From Stenotrophomonas ginsengisoli (GTDB lineage: Bacteria; Pseudomonadota; Gammaproteobacteria; Xanthomonadales; Xanthomonadaceae): a DNA stretch of 64,000 nt. Positions 48,295-57,171 of the stretch are shown here, one piece after another. The stretch is from the NCBI RefSeq assembly GCF_001431485.1, contig NZ_LDJM01000008.1:18703-82702 (forward strand), written 5' to 3'. How positions within the stretch are numbered: position 1 is the stretch's first letter; each line of letters opens with the position of its first letter. A program made the position numbers and the translations under genes. The notes under the pieces are model-generated. The model was not told the DNA's origin, did no database searches, and saw only the letters and a list, made by a program, of their open reading frames with translations.

Positions 48295-49599
48295 ATGAAG
48301 ATTCTGGTTATCGGTTCCGGCGGCCGCGAGCACGCCCTGGCCTGGAAGTTGGCCCAGTCCTCCCGCGTCACTGAAGTGCTGGTGGCGCCGGGCAATGCCG
48401 GCACCGCCAGCGAAGCAAAGTGCCGCAACGTCGCGGTCAAGGTCACCGACATCGACGGCCTGCTCGCCCTGGCCCAGTCTGAAGGCGTGGGCCTGACCGT
48501 GGTCGGCCCGGAAGTGCCGCTGGTGCTGGGCGTGGTCGATGCCTTCCGCGCCGCCTCCTTGCGCATCTTCGGGCCCACCGCCGCCGCCGCCCAGCTGGAA
48601 GGCAGCAAGGCGTTCGCCAAGGATTTCCTCGCCCGCCACGGCATTCCCACCGCGTTCTACGCCGTGCACACCGAGGTGGAGCCGGCCCTGGCCTATGTGC
48701 GCGAGAAGGGCGCCCCCATCGTGATCAAGGCCGATGGCCTGGCCGCCGGCAAGGGCGTGATCGTGGCCATGACCCTGGCCGAGGCCGAGGACGCCGTGCG
48801 CGACATGCTGTCCGGCAATGCCTTCGGCGATGCCGGCGCCCGCGTGGTGATCGAGGAATTTCTGGAAGGTGAGGAAGCCAGCTTCATTTCGATGGTCGAT
48901 GGCAGCACCGCCCTGCCGATGGCCACCAGCCAGGACCACAAGCGCGTGGGCGATGGCGACACCGGCCCCAACACCGGCGGCATGGGCGCCTACTCCCCGG
49001 CCCCGGTGGTGACCGCCGACGTGCATGCACGCGTGATGCGCGAGGTGGTCAACCCGACCGTGCAGGGCATGATCGCCGACGGCGTGCCGTTCACCGGCTT
49101 CCTGTACGCCGGCCTGATGATCGACGCCAGCGGCGCACCCAAGGTCATCGAATTCAACGTGCGCTTCGGCGACCCGGAAACCCAGCCGGTGATGCTGCGC
49201 CTGCAGTCCGACCTGGTGGACCTGGTTGAAGCGGCGATTGACGGCAAGCTGGCCGACACCACCGCCCAGTGGGACGAGCGCCCGAGCCTGGGCGTGGTGA
49301 TGGCCGCCAAACCGTACCCGGAAAGCCCGATCACCGGTGATGTGATCGCCGGCCTGGACAGCGACGTGGGCGACATCAACCACGGCGGTGCCAAGGTGTT
49401 CCACGCCGGTACCGCACTCGATGCCGATGGCAACATCATCTCTGCCGGCGGCCGCGTGCTCTGCGTTGCCGCCCTGGGTTCCTCGGTGGCCGATGCCCAG
49501 GCCAATGCCTACAACGGTGTGGCCAAGGTCAGCTGGGCCAACGAGTTCCACCGCAACGACATCGGCTGGCGCGCGATTGCGCGTGAGCAGCAGGGGTAA
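48295..49599 (+). CDS. purD: Phosphoribosylamine-glycine ligase
   Basis: The product is 434 residues with the ATP-grasp GARS signatures: MKILVIGSGGREHALAWKLA, VVGPEVPLVLGVVDAFRAA, GPTAAAAQLEGSKAFAKDFL, KADGLAAGKGVIVA, RVGDGDTGPNTGGMGAYSP and FNVRFGDPETQPVMLRL. It makes glycinamide ribonucleotide, the second step of purine synthesis. It is followed by a terminator at 49645. Confidence 0.98.
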   Translation: MKILVIGSGGREHALAWKLAQSSRVTEVLVAPGNAGTASEAKCRNVAVKVTDIDGLLALAQSEGVGLTVVGPEVPLVLGVVDAFRAASLRIFGPTAAAAQLEGSKAFAKDFLARHGIPTAFYAVHTEVEPALAYVREKGAPIVIKADGLAAGKGVIVAMTLAEAEDAVRDMLSGNAFGDAGARVVIEEFLEGEEASFISMVDGSTALPMATSQDHKRVGDGDTGPNTGGMGAYSPAPVVTADVHARVMREVVNPTVQGMIADGVPFTGFLYAGLMIDASGAPKVIEFNVRFGDPETQPVMLRLQSDLVDLVEAAIDGKLADTTAQWDERPSLGVVMAAKPYPESPITGDVIAGLDSDVGDINHGGAKVFHAGTALDADGNIISAGGRVLCVAALGSSVADAQANAYNGVAKVSWANEFHRNDIGWRAIAREQQG

Positions 49600-49644
49600 C
49601 TGCAGAAGGCGCGAGAGCGCTGGACATGGATGGATGACAAGACG

Positions 49645-49674
49645 GGGCGCCCTTTGGGCGCCCTGTTATTTTTT
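49645..49674 (+). terminator. Rho-independent terminator after purD
   Basis: GGGCGCCC-TTT-GGGCGCCC (8-bp stem) followed by TGTTATTTTTT. It marks the boundary between the purine operon and the accessory region. Confidence 0.88.
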
Positions 49675-49817
49675 GTGTGCAAGACAACTGTCCCCGGTGG
49701 CACCAAGCAGGGAAGAAGGCGGTCCCGCCATGCCCGTTGCTGGCTCGCTGCCTCCTAGGCATCATCAGCCTGCAGCCGGACTGGCTGCTTGGAAGAGGCC
49801 CGGGGGAGGGCGACAAC

Positions 49818-51644
49818 ATGCGCTTGGAAGCAGTCAGCATCAAAAATTTTCGCTGCTATGGGGAAGAGGTTCGAGTCGAGCTGGGCGACCTGACAACCTT
49901 TATCGGAAGGAATGACATCGGAAAATCTACCGTCCTTGAAGCCTTGGAGATTTTCTTCAATGACGATCTTGTCTCCATGGAACAAGGGGATGCACACGTC
50001 CACAACGTCGGCAAAGACGTGTCCATCACCTGCGAGTTCTCGCGGCTGCCGCCCACACTGACTTTGGACGCGGGGGCCGAAACAACTTTGGCCGACGAAT
50101 ACCTGCTAGCCAACGATGGGCGACTGAAGATCAGGAAGACCTTTGATTGCAAAAGCAAAAAGCCATCCGCAGACGTTCTGGTCATTGCCAACCATCCCAC
50201 AGCGGCCGACTGCGCCAACCTACTGGAACTCAAAGAAAATGATCTCCAAAAGCGGGTGAGAGCTCTGGGTTTAGACGTTGCTCTTAAGGGCAATCCCGGG
50301 ATGCGTCGCGCGATTTGGGCGGCTGCCGCCGACCTCCAGCTTCAGGAAGTCGCTATTCCCGTGGGCAAGTCCAAGGAAGACGTGAAGCGAATCTGGGAGC
50401 AGATCGAGCCGCACCTACCCATGTTCGCTCTTTTTCAAAGCGACCGGAGCAGCCGAGACTCAGACGACGAAGTCCAGAGCCCAATGAAAGCAGCAGTGGC
50501 AGCGGCGATCGCGGAAGTCCAAGACGATATCGCTCGAATCCAGGCAAAGGTTCGGGAGAAGGCGGAAGAGATCGCCCAGAACACACATGCGGCCCTTGCC
50601 ACCATCGATCCAAACCTTGCCAGCAAGCTAACGCCAGAGTTCAGCCCACCCACCCCAGCCAAATGGCAAGGGCTCTTCTCCCTGGGTCTGAACACTGATG
50701 ACGGCATCCCACTGAACAAGCGAGGAAGCGGTGTACGGCGCCTGGTTTTGGTCAGCTTCTTTAAAGCCGAAGCCGAACGTCGCCTTAGGACCAGCATCAA
50801 GCGCAGCATCATCTATGCCATTGAGGAGCCGGAAACAGCACAGCACCCGAACAACCAGCGCATTCTCATTGACTCCTTCAAAATGCTCTCGGAGGATCCG
50901 GGATGCCAAGTGATCTTGACCACCCATAGTCCTGGCTTTGCCTCCTCCTTACCCCAAGACAGTATTCGGTATGTCTCGCGCCATCCGGAATCTGGCAAGC
51001 CCCAGATCCAATCAGGGATGGATGTTTTCGGACAGGTCGCGGAGGCACTCGGCGTTACCCCGGACAGCCGCGTCCAAGTCCTTGTATGCGTCGAAGGGCC
51101 CACCGATGTTTTGTCGTTGAAGGCTCTTTCCAATGCACTTCATCAGGACGATGCAACACTGCCCAATCTGGCGTCGGATGATCGCCTGGCCTTCATCGTC
51201 TTGGGTGGTGGCACGCTGGAACACTGGGTCAATCAGAATTATCTGCGTGCGCTCAATAAACGGGAAGTTCATATCTACGACGGGGACGTGGCGAAGTATG
51301 CTCAGTCGGTAGATTTGGTAAATGCACGAATAGATGGCTCTTGGGCCGTTCGCACGACCAAGCACGAGATTGAGAGCTACTTGCATACGGACGCCATTTC
51401 GCTCGCTTTCGGCGTGGAAGTAGATATCTTCGACCATCCCGTCAACGGCAAGGCAACGCCCAAGCTCTTCGCTGAAGCCTACTCGGCGCATGTTGGGCAC
51501 GGAGCACCATTGGGAGACAACAAGGCCAAAGGAAAACTAGCTCAATTCGCGTTCCCGATGATGACCGCAGCCATGCTGGACGAACGTGATCCGGATGGAG
51601 AGATTCGCGGCTGGATGAGACGTCTGGGCGAAATGCTGGCGTAG
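49818..51644 (+). CDS. OLD-family ATPase / TOPRIM nuclease
   Basis: The product is 608 residues. The N-terminal ABC-type ATPase has Walker A G-R-N-D-I-G-K-S-T (residues 30-38), a signature region GSGVRRLVLVSFF, Walker B YAIEEPETAQHPNNQR and the switch His in TTHSPGFASS. The C-terminal TOPRIM domain has VCVEGPTDVLSL (E426), LGGGTLEHW and YDGD (D488, D490), then KHEIESYL as in OLD nucleases. No UvrD-like helicase gene follows, so this is a stand-alone, class 1 type, most likely a phage-defence nuclease. Base composition is far lower in GC than its neighbours (27 of 60 in line 50221 against 39 of 60 in line 49201), pointing to horizontal transfer. ATG 49818 follows GGAGGG. Confidence 0.88.
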   Translation: MRLEAVSIKNFRCYGEEVRVELGDLTTFIGRNDIGKSTVLEALEIFFNDDLVSMEQGDAHVHNVGKDVSITCEFSRLPPTLTLDAGAETTLADEYLLANDGRLKIRKTFDCKSKKPSADVLVIANHPTAADCANLLELKENDLQKRVRALGLDVALKGNPGMRRAIWAAAADLQLQEVAIPVGKSKEDVKRIWEQIEPHLPMFALFQSDRSSRDSDDEVQSPMKAAVAAAIAEVQDDIARIQAKVREKAEEIAQNTHAALATIDPNLASKLTPEFSPPTPAKWQGLFSLGLNTDDGIPLNKRGSGVRRLVLVSFFKAEAERRLRTSIKRSIIYAIEEPETAQHPNNQRILIDSFKMLSEDPGCQVILTTHSPGFASSLPQDSIRYVSRHPESGKPQIQSGMDVFGQVAEALGVTPDSRVQVLVCVEGPTDVLSLKALSNALHQDDATLPNLASDDRLAFIVLGGGTLEHWVNQNYLRALNKREVHIYDGDVAKYAQSVDLVNARIDGSWAVRTTKHEIESYLHTDAISLAFGVEVDIFDHPVNGKATPKLFAEAYSAHVGHGAPLGDNKAKGKLAQFAFPMMTAAMLDERDPDGEIRGWMRRLGEMLA

Positions 51645-51652
51645 TACACGAG

Positions 51653-52027
51653 GATCGGGGTCACAGGATCATCACGACGATCGGGGTCAGGTTCACTTAC
51701 CCGGTTGATAGCCGAGCCAACGAGGTCAAGCTCACTCAATTGCGATCAATCTGCCTTGTCGACAAGGACGAAATGCACACCATTGCTGCGCAGCTGGGCG
51801 GCAGTGAGGATGGCCATGTGCTGCGGCAAGGTGCGGGCCTGCAGGGCGATCAGGTTGGCGTTGAAGCCGGCGCTGCGCAGCCAGGCTTCGTAGGTGGATT
51901 TGTTGTTGGTGGCAAATTGCGCATGGTGCTGGCACTGCTCGCGCTCCGGCGAGGGCATCACCTCGGGAAACCTCAGGGTCAGGTTCACTTACCAGTTCAA
52001 AGTAAGAACCCGGGTCAGAGTGCACTT
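51653..52027. repeat. Cluster of GGGTCAGGTTCACTT-type repeats
   Basis: GGGTCAGGTTCACTTACC occurs identically at 51684-51701 and 51976-51993, with degenerate relatives at 51726-51740 (GGTCAAGCTCACTCA) and 52012-52027 (GGGTCAGAGTGCACTT). GATCGGGGTCA is repeated at 51653 and 51679. The second copy can fold with GTAAGAACC at 52002-52010. The pattern suggests REP-like elements or the ends of a lost mobile module; it flanks the truncated ClpP-like copy. Confidence 0.7.
51746..51964 (-). pseudogene. Truncated copy of the ClpP-like gene at 54153
   Basis: These bases match the 3' end of the gene at 54153-54962 with about 93% identity by eye, covering its last 72 codons (EVMPSPEREQCQHHAQFA to FVLVDKAD and stop). 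The copy lacks the signal anchor and the catalytic serine region, and homology stops abruptly at GCATCACCTCG. Two changes replace Asp by His relative to the intact gene. It cannot encode an active protein. It is bracketed by the repeats described at 51653-52027. Confidence 0.88.
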
Positions 52028-52049
52028 GCCGCTTAAAGCCAGCGCGAAC

Positions 52050-53441
52050 TCACAGCGGCAGCCGTCGGGCGATGTAGTTGACCGCATTCCCCATGGCATC
52101 CGGGTCGGTGTTGCTCAGGCCAACCAACACATAGCCGGCTTCGGGCAGCACCCAGAACACGGCGTTCTGGCCGGGGACGCCGCCTTCGTGGCCGAACTGG
52201 CGTGCGGGCCCAATGCCGCTGACCATGAAACCGTAGCCATACCAATCCTTGTGGTTCTGCGCGACGGTGGCCTGCTGCAGCAATGCCGGGTCCAGCAGCG
52301 TGCCATCGAGCAGGGCCTGGCCGAACTTGAGCAGATCCCCGGCGGTGCTGTAGCCACCACCAGCCGCGGTACCACGCCATGGCAATGAGACCGTCTCCGG
52401 CAGCCAACGCCCCTCGAATTTGGCATAGCCCACCGCCCGCCCCGGCACGGCCTCGCTTTCGGGCAAGGCACCGGTAGCGGTCATCCCGGCCGGTGCAAAT
52501 ACGTGGGCCTGCACGTAGTCGTAGTACGACTGCCCGCTCACCGCCTCGATGATGGCGCCCAGCACGATATAGCCGTAGTTGGAATAACCATCCTCAGCAC
52601 CGGGGGCATGCTGCGGCTGCTGCGCGGCATAGCGGGCGATGTAATCGGTATGGGTACGCAGGGTGCTGGCATGCGCACTGAAATCCTCACCGAACACATC
52701 GCCCAAGCCACTGGTGTGGTTGAGCAGCTGGCGCACGCTGATGCCACGCGCAGCGGCATTGCCGGGGTAATCGGGCAAATGCGCGGCAATGGGGTCATCC
52801 AGTGAGAGCTGCCCGGCCTGCACCAGTTGCAACACCGCCACGGCGGTGAACATCTTGCCCAGCGAGGCAATGCGCAACTGCGTATCGGCGCGCATCTGCA
52901 CACCACCGGCACGGTCGGCCAGGCCGCCCTGCCAGGCAAAAAGCGTCTGCCCGTCCTTGGCCAGCTGTACGCAGCCGGCCACGGCATCGTCGGCCAACAG
53001 GCCGTCCAGGCGTTTGCCGGCAGCATCCAGCAAGGCAGGCATGGCCAAGCGTGCAGGCTGGAACTGTGGCGGTGTCTGCGCACCCTCGATCTGGAACAAG
53101 CTCACCACGGGCTTCTTACTGCCGCTCATGGCCAGGGTCACCAGCAAGGTCCGTTCGCTGTCATCCGCGCGCACCAGGGCCTGCACTCGCTCGTCGTTGC
53201 TGGCCTGCACGGCCAGCAAGCTGAAAGGCCCCATGGATTGCCGCAGGCCAAAACCCGGCCGCTGCTCACCCTCCATGTTGTAGGTGGATATCAGCTGCTG
53301 TTGCGCTTGTGCATCACCACTGTTGAAGGCAGCCAGCCATTGATGGAACACCGCCTCAGGCAGGCCGGCAGCCACGGCATTGCCGCAAGCCAGCAACATG
53401 ACAAGAAAACACCGCAATCCATAGCGCACAGGCTTCCCCAC
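52050..53441 (-). CDS. Beta-lactamase-family serine hydrolase, exported
   Basis: The product is 463 residues. A signal peptide ends near NAVAAG. An N-terminal domain of about 120 residues (a DUF3471/SnoaL-like region with FNSGDAQAQQQLISTYN) is followed by the class C beta-lactamase/DD-peptidase fold with SLGK (the S-x-x-K nucleophile motif in RIASLGKMFT), YSNYGYIVLGAI (Y-x-N) and FGHEGGVPGQN. Substrate unknown: such enzymes include peptidases, esterases and D-aminopeptidases. The start GTG 53441 is uncertain; GTG 53429 or ATG 53399 would also leave a signal peptide. Confidence 0.85.
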   Translation of the reverse strand: MGKPVRYGLRCFLVMLLACGNAVAAGLPEAVFHQWLAAFNSGDAQAQQQLISTYNMEGEQRPGFGLRQSMGPFSLLAVQASNDERVQALVRADDSERTLLVTLAMSGSKKPVVSLFQIEGAQTPPQFQPARLAMPALLDAAGKRLDGLLADDAVAGCVQLAKDGQTLFAWQGGLADRAGGVQMRADTQLRIASLGKMFTAVAVLQLVQAGQLSLDDPIAAHLPDYPGNAAARGISVRQLLNHTSGLGDVFGEDFSAHASTLRTHTDYIARYAAQQPQHAPGAEDGYSNYGYIVLGAIIEAVSGQSYYDYVQAHVFAPAGMTATGALPESEAVPGRAVGYAKFEGRWLPETVSLPWRGTAAGGGYSTAGDLLKFGQALLDGTLLDPALLQQATVAQNHKDWYGYGFMVSGIGPARQFGHEGGVPGQNAVFWVLPEAGYVLVGLSNTDPDAMGNAVNYIARRLPL

Positions 53442-53715
53442 ACTGTCTGCTTGATCAATCCGCCCGCCACTGCATCGCTACCCGCGTTGCACTTGGCGGC
53501 ACTGTGGCGGGTACGTTCCAGAAAACAATACCACCCTGAAAAAACGCGACTGCTGACGCCCTGCGAGATTACAGCAGAACAGCGACAAGCCAAGGAAAAA
53601 CTGACTATGGTCAAACCCGACCACTTCCGCCAACCACCGTCACAGATCAATGCATCCGTTATGGAAGATCAAGGATTCACGTTAGGATCGGGACGGATCG
53701 CACGGAGTGACAGCG

Positions 53716-54087
53716 GTGAACGACCAGCCAAGAAAACAAGCCATTTCCCATGCACTGAATGCAACGCTGATGGCTCTGGTGTGTGCCACGGCCGCATGCG
53801 CACCGGCAACGGAGTTCGACCGTGAAGCGTGGCGTACCGAGGGCGAGAAAGACCTCGAACAGACCAAACGCTGGGCAATGGCGGATACCGTTCTGCGCCA
53901 CATCACCCCGGGCATGGCACGCGAACAGGTGATCGCCGAACTGGGGCAACCCGATAGCAGCACATCTCATGCGGCTGATTTGACTGATGTCTATTATCTG
54001 GGCGTGCCCGACCTTTCCATGCACATGGTCCAGCTTGACCTGCGCTACTCGCAGCAGAGGTTGATCTCCATCCGCTATACACACTGA
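53716..54087 (+). CDS. BamE/SmpA-like small lipoprotein
   Basis: The product is 123 residues with a lipoprotein signal (ALVCATAACAP). The segment VLRHITPGMAREQVIAELGQ followed by Pro-Asp matches the BamE/SmpA/OmlA fold signature (I-x-x-G-M-x-x-x-x-V-x-x-x-L-G-x-P). It is probably not the housekeeping BamE, being in an accessory region; an outer-membrane or periplasmic adaptor role is an inference. GTG 53716 is chosen because GGAG lies 8 bases upstream. It is convergent with the ClpP-like gene. Confidence 0.7.
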   Translation: MNDQPRKQAISHALNATLMALVCATAACAPATEFDREAWRTEGEKDLEQTKRWAMADTVLRHITPGMAREQVIAELGQPDSSTSHAADLTDVYYLGVPDLSMHMVQLDLRYSQQRLISIRYTH

Positions 54088-54152
54088 TGGACACGATCAG
54101 GAATAAATGTATGTCGAGATCAGGCTGACCTGCAGTAACAACACTGGGCCCA

Positions 54153-54962
54153 TCAATCCGCCTTGTCCACCAGCACGAAATCCACGCCATTACTGCGCAG
54201 CTGTGCGGCAGTGAGGATGGCCATGTCCTGCGGCAAGGTGCGGGCCTGCAGGGCGATCAGGTTGGCATTGAAACCGGCGCTGCGCAGCCAGGCTTCGTAG
54301 GTGGATTTGTTGTTGGTGGCAAATTGCGCGTGGTGCTGGCACTGCTCGCGCTCCGGCGAGGGCATCACTTCGCACTGGGCCGTCCATTGGTGCAGGCCGA
54401 TCACCGCATCCGGCTCCAACTGGCGCGAAAACGCCGCCGCCCACAGCGCCACGCAGATGCTGGCGCAATGCGATTTGGCCCGCACGATGAGGTTGTGCCG
54501 GTTGATGACCCGCGCCGCCTCGAAGCCTTCCATCATGTAGCCACCACCGCTGGTGATGTCGATGCGCTGCAGGCCACGGTTCTCGGCCAGCAAACCGGCC
54601 AACTGACGGGCAAAGTGGCGCCCGACGCCACCTTCAATGCGCAACACCGTGCCACCTTCCAGCAAGGTCATGCGGGCCAGGTCCACCTCGCGCCGCTCGG
54701 TAGCCGCCTGGCCACGCATCACCATGACCCCGGAGCCATCCTGCCCGGCCGGCGTTGCCGTATCGGGGCGTGTCGCCACGGCTGGCACCGCCTGCGCCTG
54801 CGGCCTGGCTTCTTCGCGCTTGCCGCCGATGAAATAACCCGCCACCAGGAGTACGCCAGCAGCGACAACCACATGCACCAGATTCAAGCCACGCGGTGCT
54901 GGCGGTTTACGAGAGGACGGTGGCGGCAAGCGTGATGGTGGCGGTGAGGCTGGCTGGGACAT
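54153..54962 (-). CDS. Membrane-anchored ClpP-like serine protease
   Basis: The product is 269 residues. A Pro-rich cytoplasmic N-terminus is followed by one transmembrane helix (LVHVVVAAGVLLVAGYFIGG) and a periplasmic crotonase/ClpP-like domain: IDITSGGGYMMEGFEAARVI, KSHCASICVALWAAAFSRQL (putative nucleophile Ser in CAS) and VIGLHQW (His). This resembles the predicted periplasmic ClpP-like proteins of COG3904. Its last 72 codons are duplicated at 51746-51964. Start 54962 is my choice; an ATG at 54971 is the alternative and neither has a strong ribosome binding site. Confidence 0.8.
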   Translation of the reverse strand: MSQPASPPPSRLPPPSSRKPPAPRGLNLVHVVVAAGVLLVAGYFIGGKREEARPQAQAVPAVATRPDTATPAGQDGSGVMVMRGQAATERREVDLARMTLLEGGTVLRIEGGVGRHFARQLAGLLAENRGLQRIDITSGGGYMMEGFEAARVINRHNLIVRAKSHCASICVALWAAAFSRQLEPDAVIGLHQWTAQCEVMPSPEREQCQHHAQFATNNKSTYEAWLRSAGFNANLIALQARTLPQDMAILTAAQLRSNGVDFVLVDKAD

Positions 54963-55137
54963 GGAAACCATCAATTACGCGGCAGGAGGCTGGCGTTTTA
55001 GCACAGCACTGACAAGCCAGCTCCGCTTGTCCTTTCAGCTGCCAGCCTGATCGCGACCGGTTCATGGCGATGACCTGCCTGCCCGCACCGTATCCTTCCT
55101 CTGTTAGGGTCTGCCCACCCCATCCGGAAGACACCTG

Positions 55138-55385
55138 ATGACCCGCCTGACCGCCAAGGATTCAGCCCCCCCGGGCTGCTTGAGCTGCAAGACGGTTGCG
55201 TCCACGGCTAGCTGAGCCGGCGCGACTTTCACGAACGCGCTGCCACCTCTGCGGCAGGCAGCCTGACGGGGGCGGCATCCTGGCCGCGCTCAGCCCGTAA
55301 AACCCAGGCCACTTCAACCTGCCCCTGTCAGCCGAAACTGGCTTGGGAGCGCCCTCTGGCCTGGTTAGCGCGCTACCTGCGCTGA
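55138..55385 (+). pseudogene. Internally deleted relic of a dienelactone hydrolase gene
   Basis: The first 170 or so bases match the start of the intact gene at 57172 (ATGACCCGCCTGACCGCCAA in both, later CTGAGCCGGCGCGACTTTC), and about 40 bases of upstream sequence match too (CCGGAAGAcACCTGATG). The last 50 bases match the end of the intact gene (GGCCTGGTTAGCGCGCTACC and the stop). About 640 internal bases are missing, and the remainder has frameshifts and a TAG stop. It is a decayed duplicate lying on the other side of the HipA-family gene. Confidence 0.87.
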
Positions 55386-55391
55386 AACTGC

Positions 55392-56768
55392 TCAGCGGCC
55401 GAAACGCGCGGCGTAGGTCGCCACCACCTCACGGTTGCGGCGTGCCACTTCGCACAGGACCGCATCGGCAATCAGGCCGCTGCCGGCCACCTGCCCCCAG
55501 AAATCGATGGCCATGGCAGCGGCACGGGCGATCACCGCCCCCTGGCCGATCTGCTCGGGCGCACGCGGTGCAATGGCCACCGGTTCGCGTTCGGCACCAC
55601 TGCGCGGCGGAGCCAGGTACATCGGCAGCATGTCGTAAGCCGGGCACAGCGGCAGCGGGCCGTCATCGACCAATTCAAAACCCAGGTTGCCCTGGTGCAT
55701 GTCGCTGTTGCCGATGAGCTGGCCGAACCAGTGCAACAGAGCCATGCGTTCGGCACTGGCCACATCGATCAAACGCAGTGCCTGTAACTGCCGCCCGGCC
55801 TCGGCCCAGCTGCGGCGGCCTTCGCCGGTGAAGGCGGCATCCAGCGACATCAGCGAGACAAAGCCGCGCCGGCCCAGCACATCGTGCGTGCGGTCAAAAC
55901 GCTGCAGCTCCAGATACGTCAGGCCGCCGTCCTGCAGCAGGGTCGATACCGCCGCCGGCACGCCGTGCGCGGCAAGTGTGCGCAGAGCCAGATGCTCCAT
56001 CGCCAGCAGATCGGCCCAGCGCACAGACACGGCGAACTTCACGATGGCCGCATAACGCGAGCTGCCGTCCTGCACGGTGGCCGTGAACTTGGGCTGCTCG
56101 CCACCGGGAGAGGAGCCAACATCCTCGCCGGCCAGCGCATCGCGGGCCATGCGGGCGTAGGTATCCAGACGTTGCTCGATGGCCACCGCATCGGGCGGGT
56201 TCTGCAACTGCTCCAGCGCCTGGTCCACGGCCCGACTGCCCAGCAGCAGGTCGCCAATGCCGGTGCCGCCGTGCTGGATGCCGATCAGGTTGTCTGCCGT
56301 ACGCCAGCTGAGCAGGTCCTCCGGCACGCCCATCAGCTTCCCGTTCCTGTGCGCCAGGGTGCGACCGAGAAAGCCCTGCGGGCGCACGTCATCCAGAAAC
56401 CACGGAATGCCCGGAAAATGCCCAGACACCGCCTCCACCGCTCGCACGAGATTGGGCCGCTGTCCTGAGGGCTGGAACAGGAAACGCTCGCCACGCAGGG
56501 CATGCAGGGTACCGAGCGGCTCCGGCGTGGCATCGGCGCCCATGCGGTACAGCGCCCAGTTGTTGGGGCGGCTGCGCTCGGTGGCCACATAGGCGGTGGC
56601 GCGGGTATTGCCGAAACGGATGACCTGCTCACCCGCCTCGGCCACCAGGCGCGACAACAATGGGCGCGAGATACCCAGCTGGCTGACCAGTTCGGCTGAG
56701 GACATGGGATCCCCGCTTTGCAACAGGAACAGCAGATCGGCGACGGCAGCTGAACGTGGACGGGCCAT
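55392..56768 (-). CDS. yjjJ: HipA-family protein, YjjJ/HipH-like, with built-in HTH
   Basis: The product is 458 residues. The N-terminus (residues about 5-60) is a winged helix-turn-helix (MSSAELVSQLGISRPLLSRL) that replaces a separate HipB antitoxin. The HipA-like kinase core follows: GSSPGGEQPKFTATV (Gly/Ser-rich loop), IVKFAVSV (Lys), IGNSDMHQGNLGF (catalytic Asp/Asn) and CPAYDMLPM. Stand-alone proteins of this layout are known as YjjJ or HipH in E. coli, where toxic activity has been reported. Its target here is unknown. Two matched 20-base repeats in its upstream region are probable operators. It lies between the two copies of the dienelactone hydrolase gene. Confidence 0.87.
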   Translation of the reverse strand: MARPRSAAVADLLFLLQSGDPMSSAELVSQLGISRPLLSRLVAEAGEQVIRFGNTRATAYVATERSRPNNWALYRMGADATPEPLGTLHALRGERFLFQPSGQRPNLVRAVEAVSGHFPGIPWFLDDVRPQGFLGRTLAHRNGKLMGVPEDLLSWRTADNLIGIQHGGTGIGDLLLGSRAVDQALEQLQNPPDAVAIEQRLDTYARMARDALAGEDVGSSPGGEQPKFTATVQDGSSRYAAIVKFAVSVRWADLLAMEHLALRTLAAHGVPAAVSTLLQDGGLTYLELQRFDRTHDVLGRRGFVSLMSLDAAFTGEGRRSWAEAGRQLQALRLIDVASAERMALLHWFGQLIGNSDMHQGNLGFELVDDGPLPLCPAYDMLPMYLAPPRSGAEREPVAIAPRAPEQIGQGAVIARAAAMAIDFWGQVAGSGLIADAVLCEVARRNREVVATYAARFGR

Positions 56769-56779
56769 GAGGAAAGTTT

Positions 56780-56799
56780 CGTTACAAATCTGGATACAA
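56780..56799. promoter_or_regulatory. Operator-like repeat, copy 1, upstream of yjjJ
   Basis: CGTTACAAATCTGGATACAA, 12 bases upstream of the yjjJ start; it matches copy 2 at 56859 in 18 of 20 positions. Within each copy TACAA recurs or nearly so, like tandem half-sites. It probably binds the HTH domain of the HipA-family protein. Confidence 0.65.
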
Positions 56800-56858
56800 G
56801 TTTTAGAGTAAATATTACTGTAATTCCAGACCAGATGGGCAAAATACAGTCACTCAAT

Positions 56859-56878
56859 CGTTACAAATTTGGAAACAA
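56859..56878. promoter_or_regulatory. Operator-like repeat, copy 2, upstream of yjjJ
   Basis: CGTTACAAATTTGGAAACAA, 79 bases from copy 1 in the same orientation (about 7.5 helical turns). The AT-rich spacer holds a TAATAT -10-like sequence on the minus strand (about 56811-56816). Confidence 0.65.
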
Positions 56879-57171
56879 ATGAAGGCGACTGTCTGCCCGC
56901 GCCGCACCTGCGCATTCATCCTGCACGCACGCCTCGCCAAACGGTTTGACCATGCGATGCCCCTGAACCGCCGAGCGCGCCCTTCTCCTCCTCCCGCTCC
57001 GGCCGCCCCTGTGCCCACGAAAAGACCAGCCAAGCGCGGCGCGCAAGCATTGCCCTCGTCAGGGTGGTTGCCTGCGAACTAACGGGAGTGAGGCTCACAT
57101 CCTTGAACAGTCCAGCCACCTCGACGTCCAGCCTCTGCTAGCTTCTCCCCATCCCACCCGGAAGAAACCTG
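56879..57171. other. Noncoding gap before the dienelactone hydrolase
   Basis: This 293-base stretch between the operator repeats and the gene at 57172 holds a 67-codon open frame on the plus strand (56879-57082) that is Pro/Arg-rich and resembles no protein I know, and the last 40 bases are shared with the relic at 55138. I do not consider the frame a gene. Confidence 0.5.

Noticed and set aside
56879..57082. 67-codon plus-strand frame directly after operator repeat 2
   Set aside because: No ribosome binding site, Pro/Arg-rich low-complexity composition and no family resemblance.
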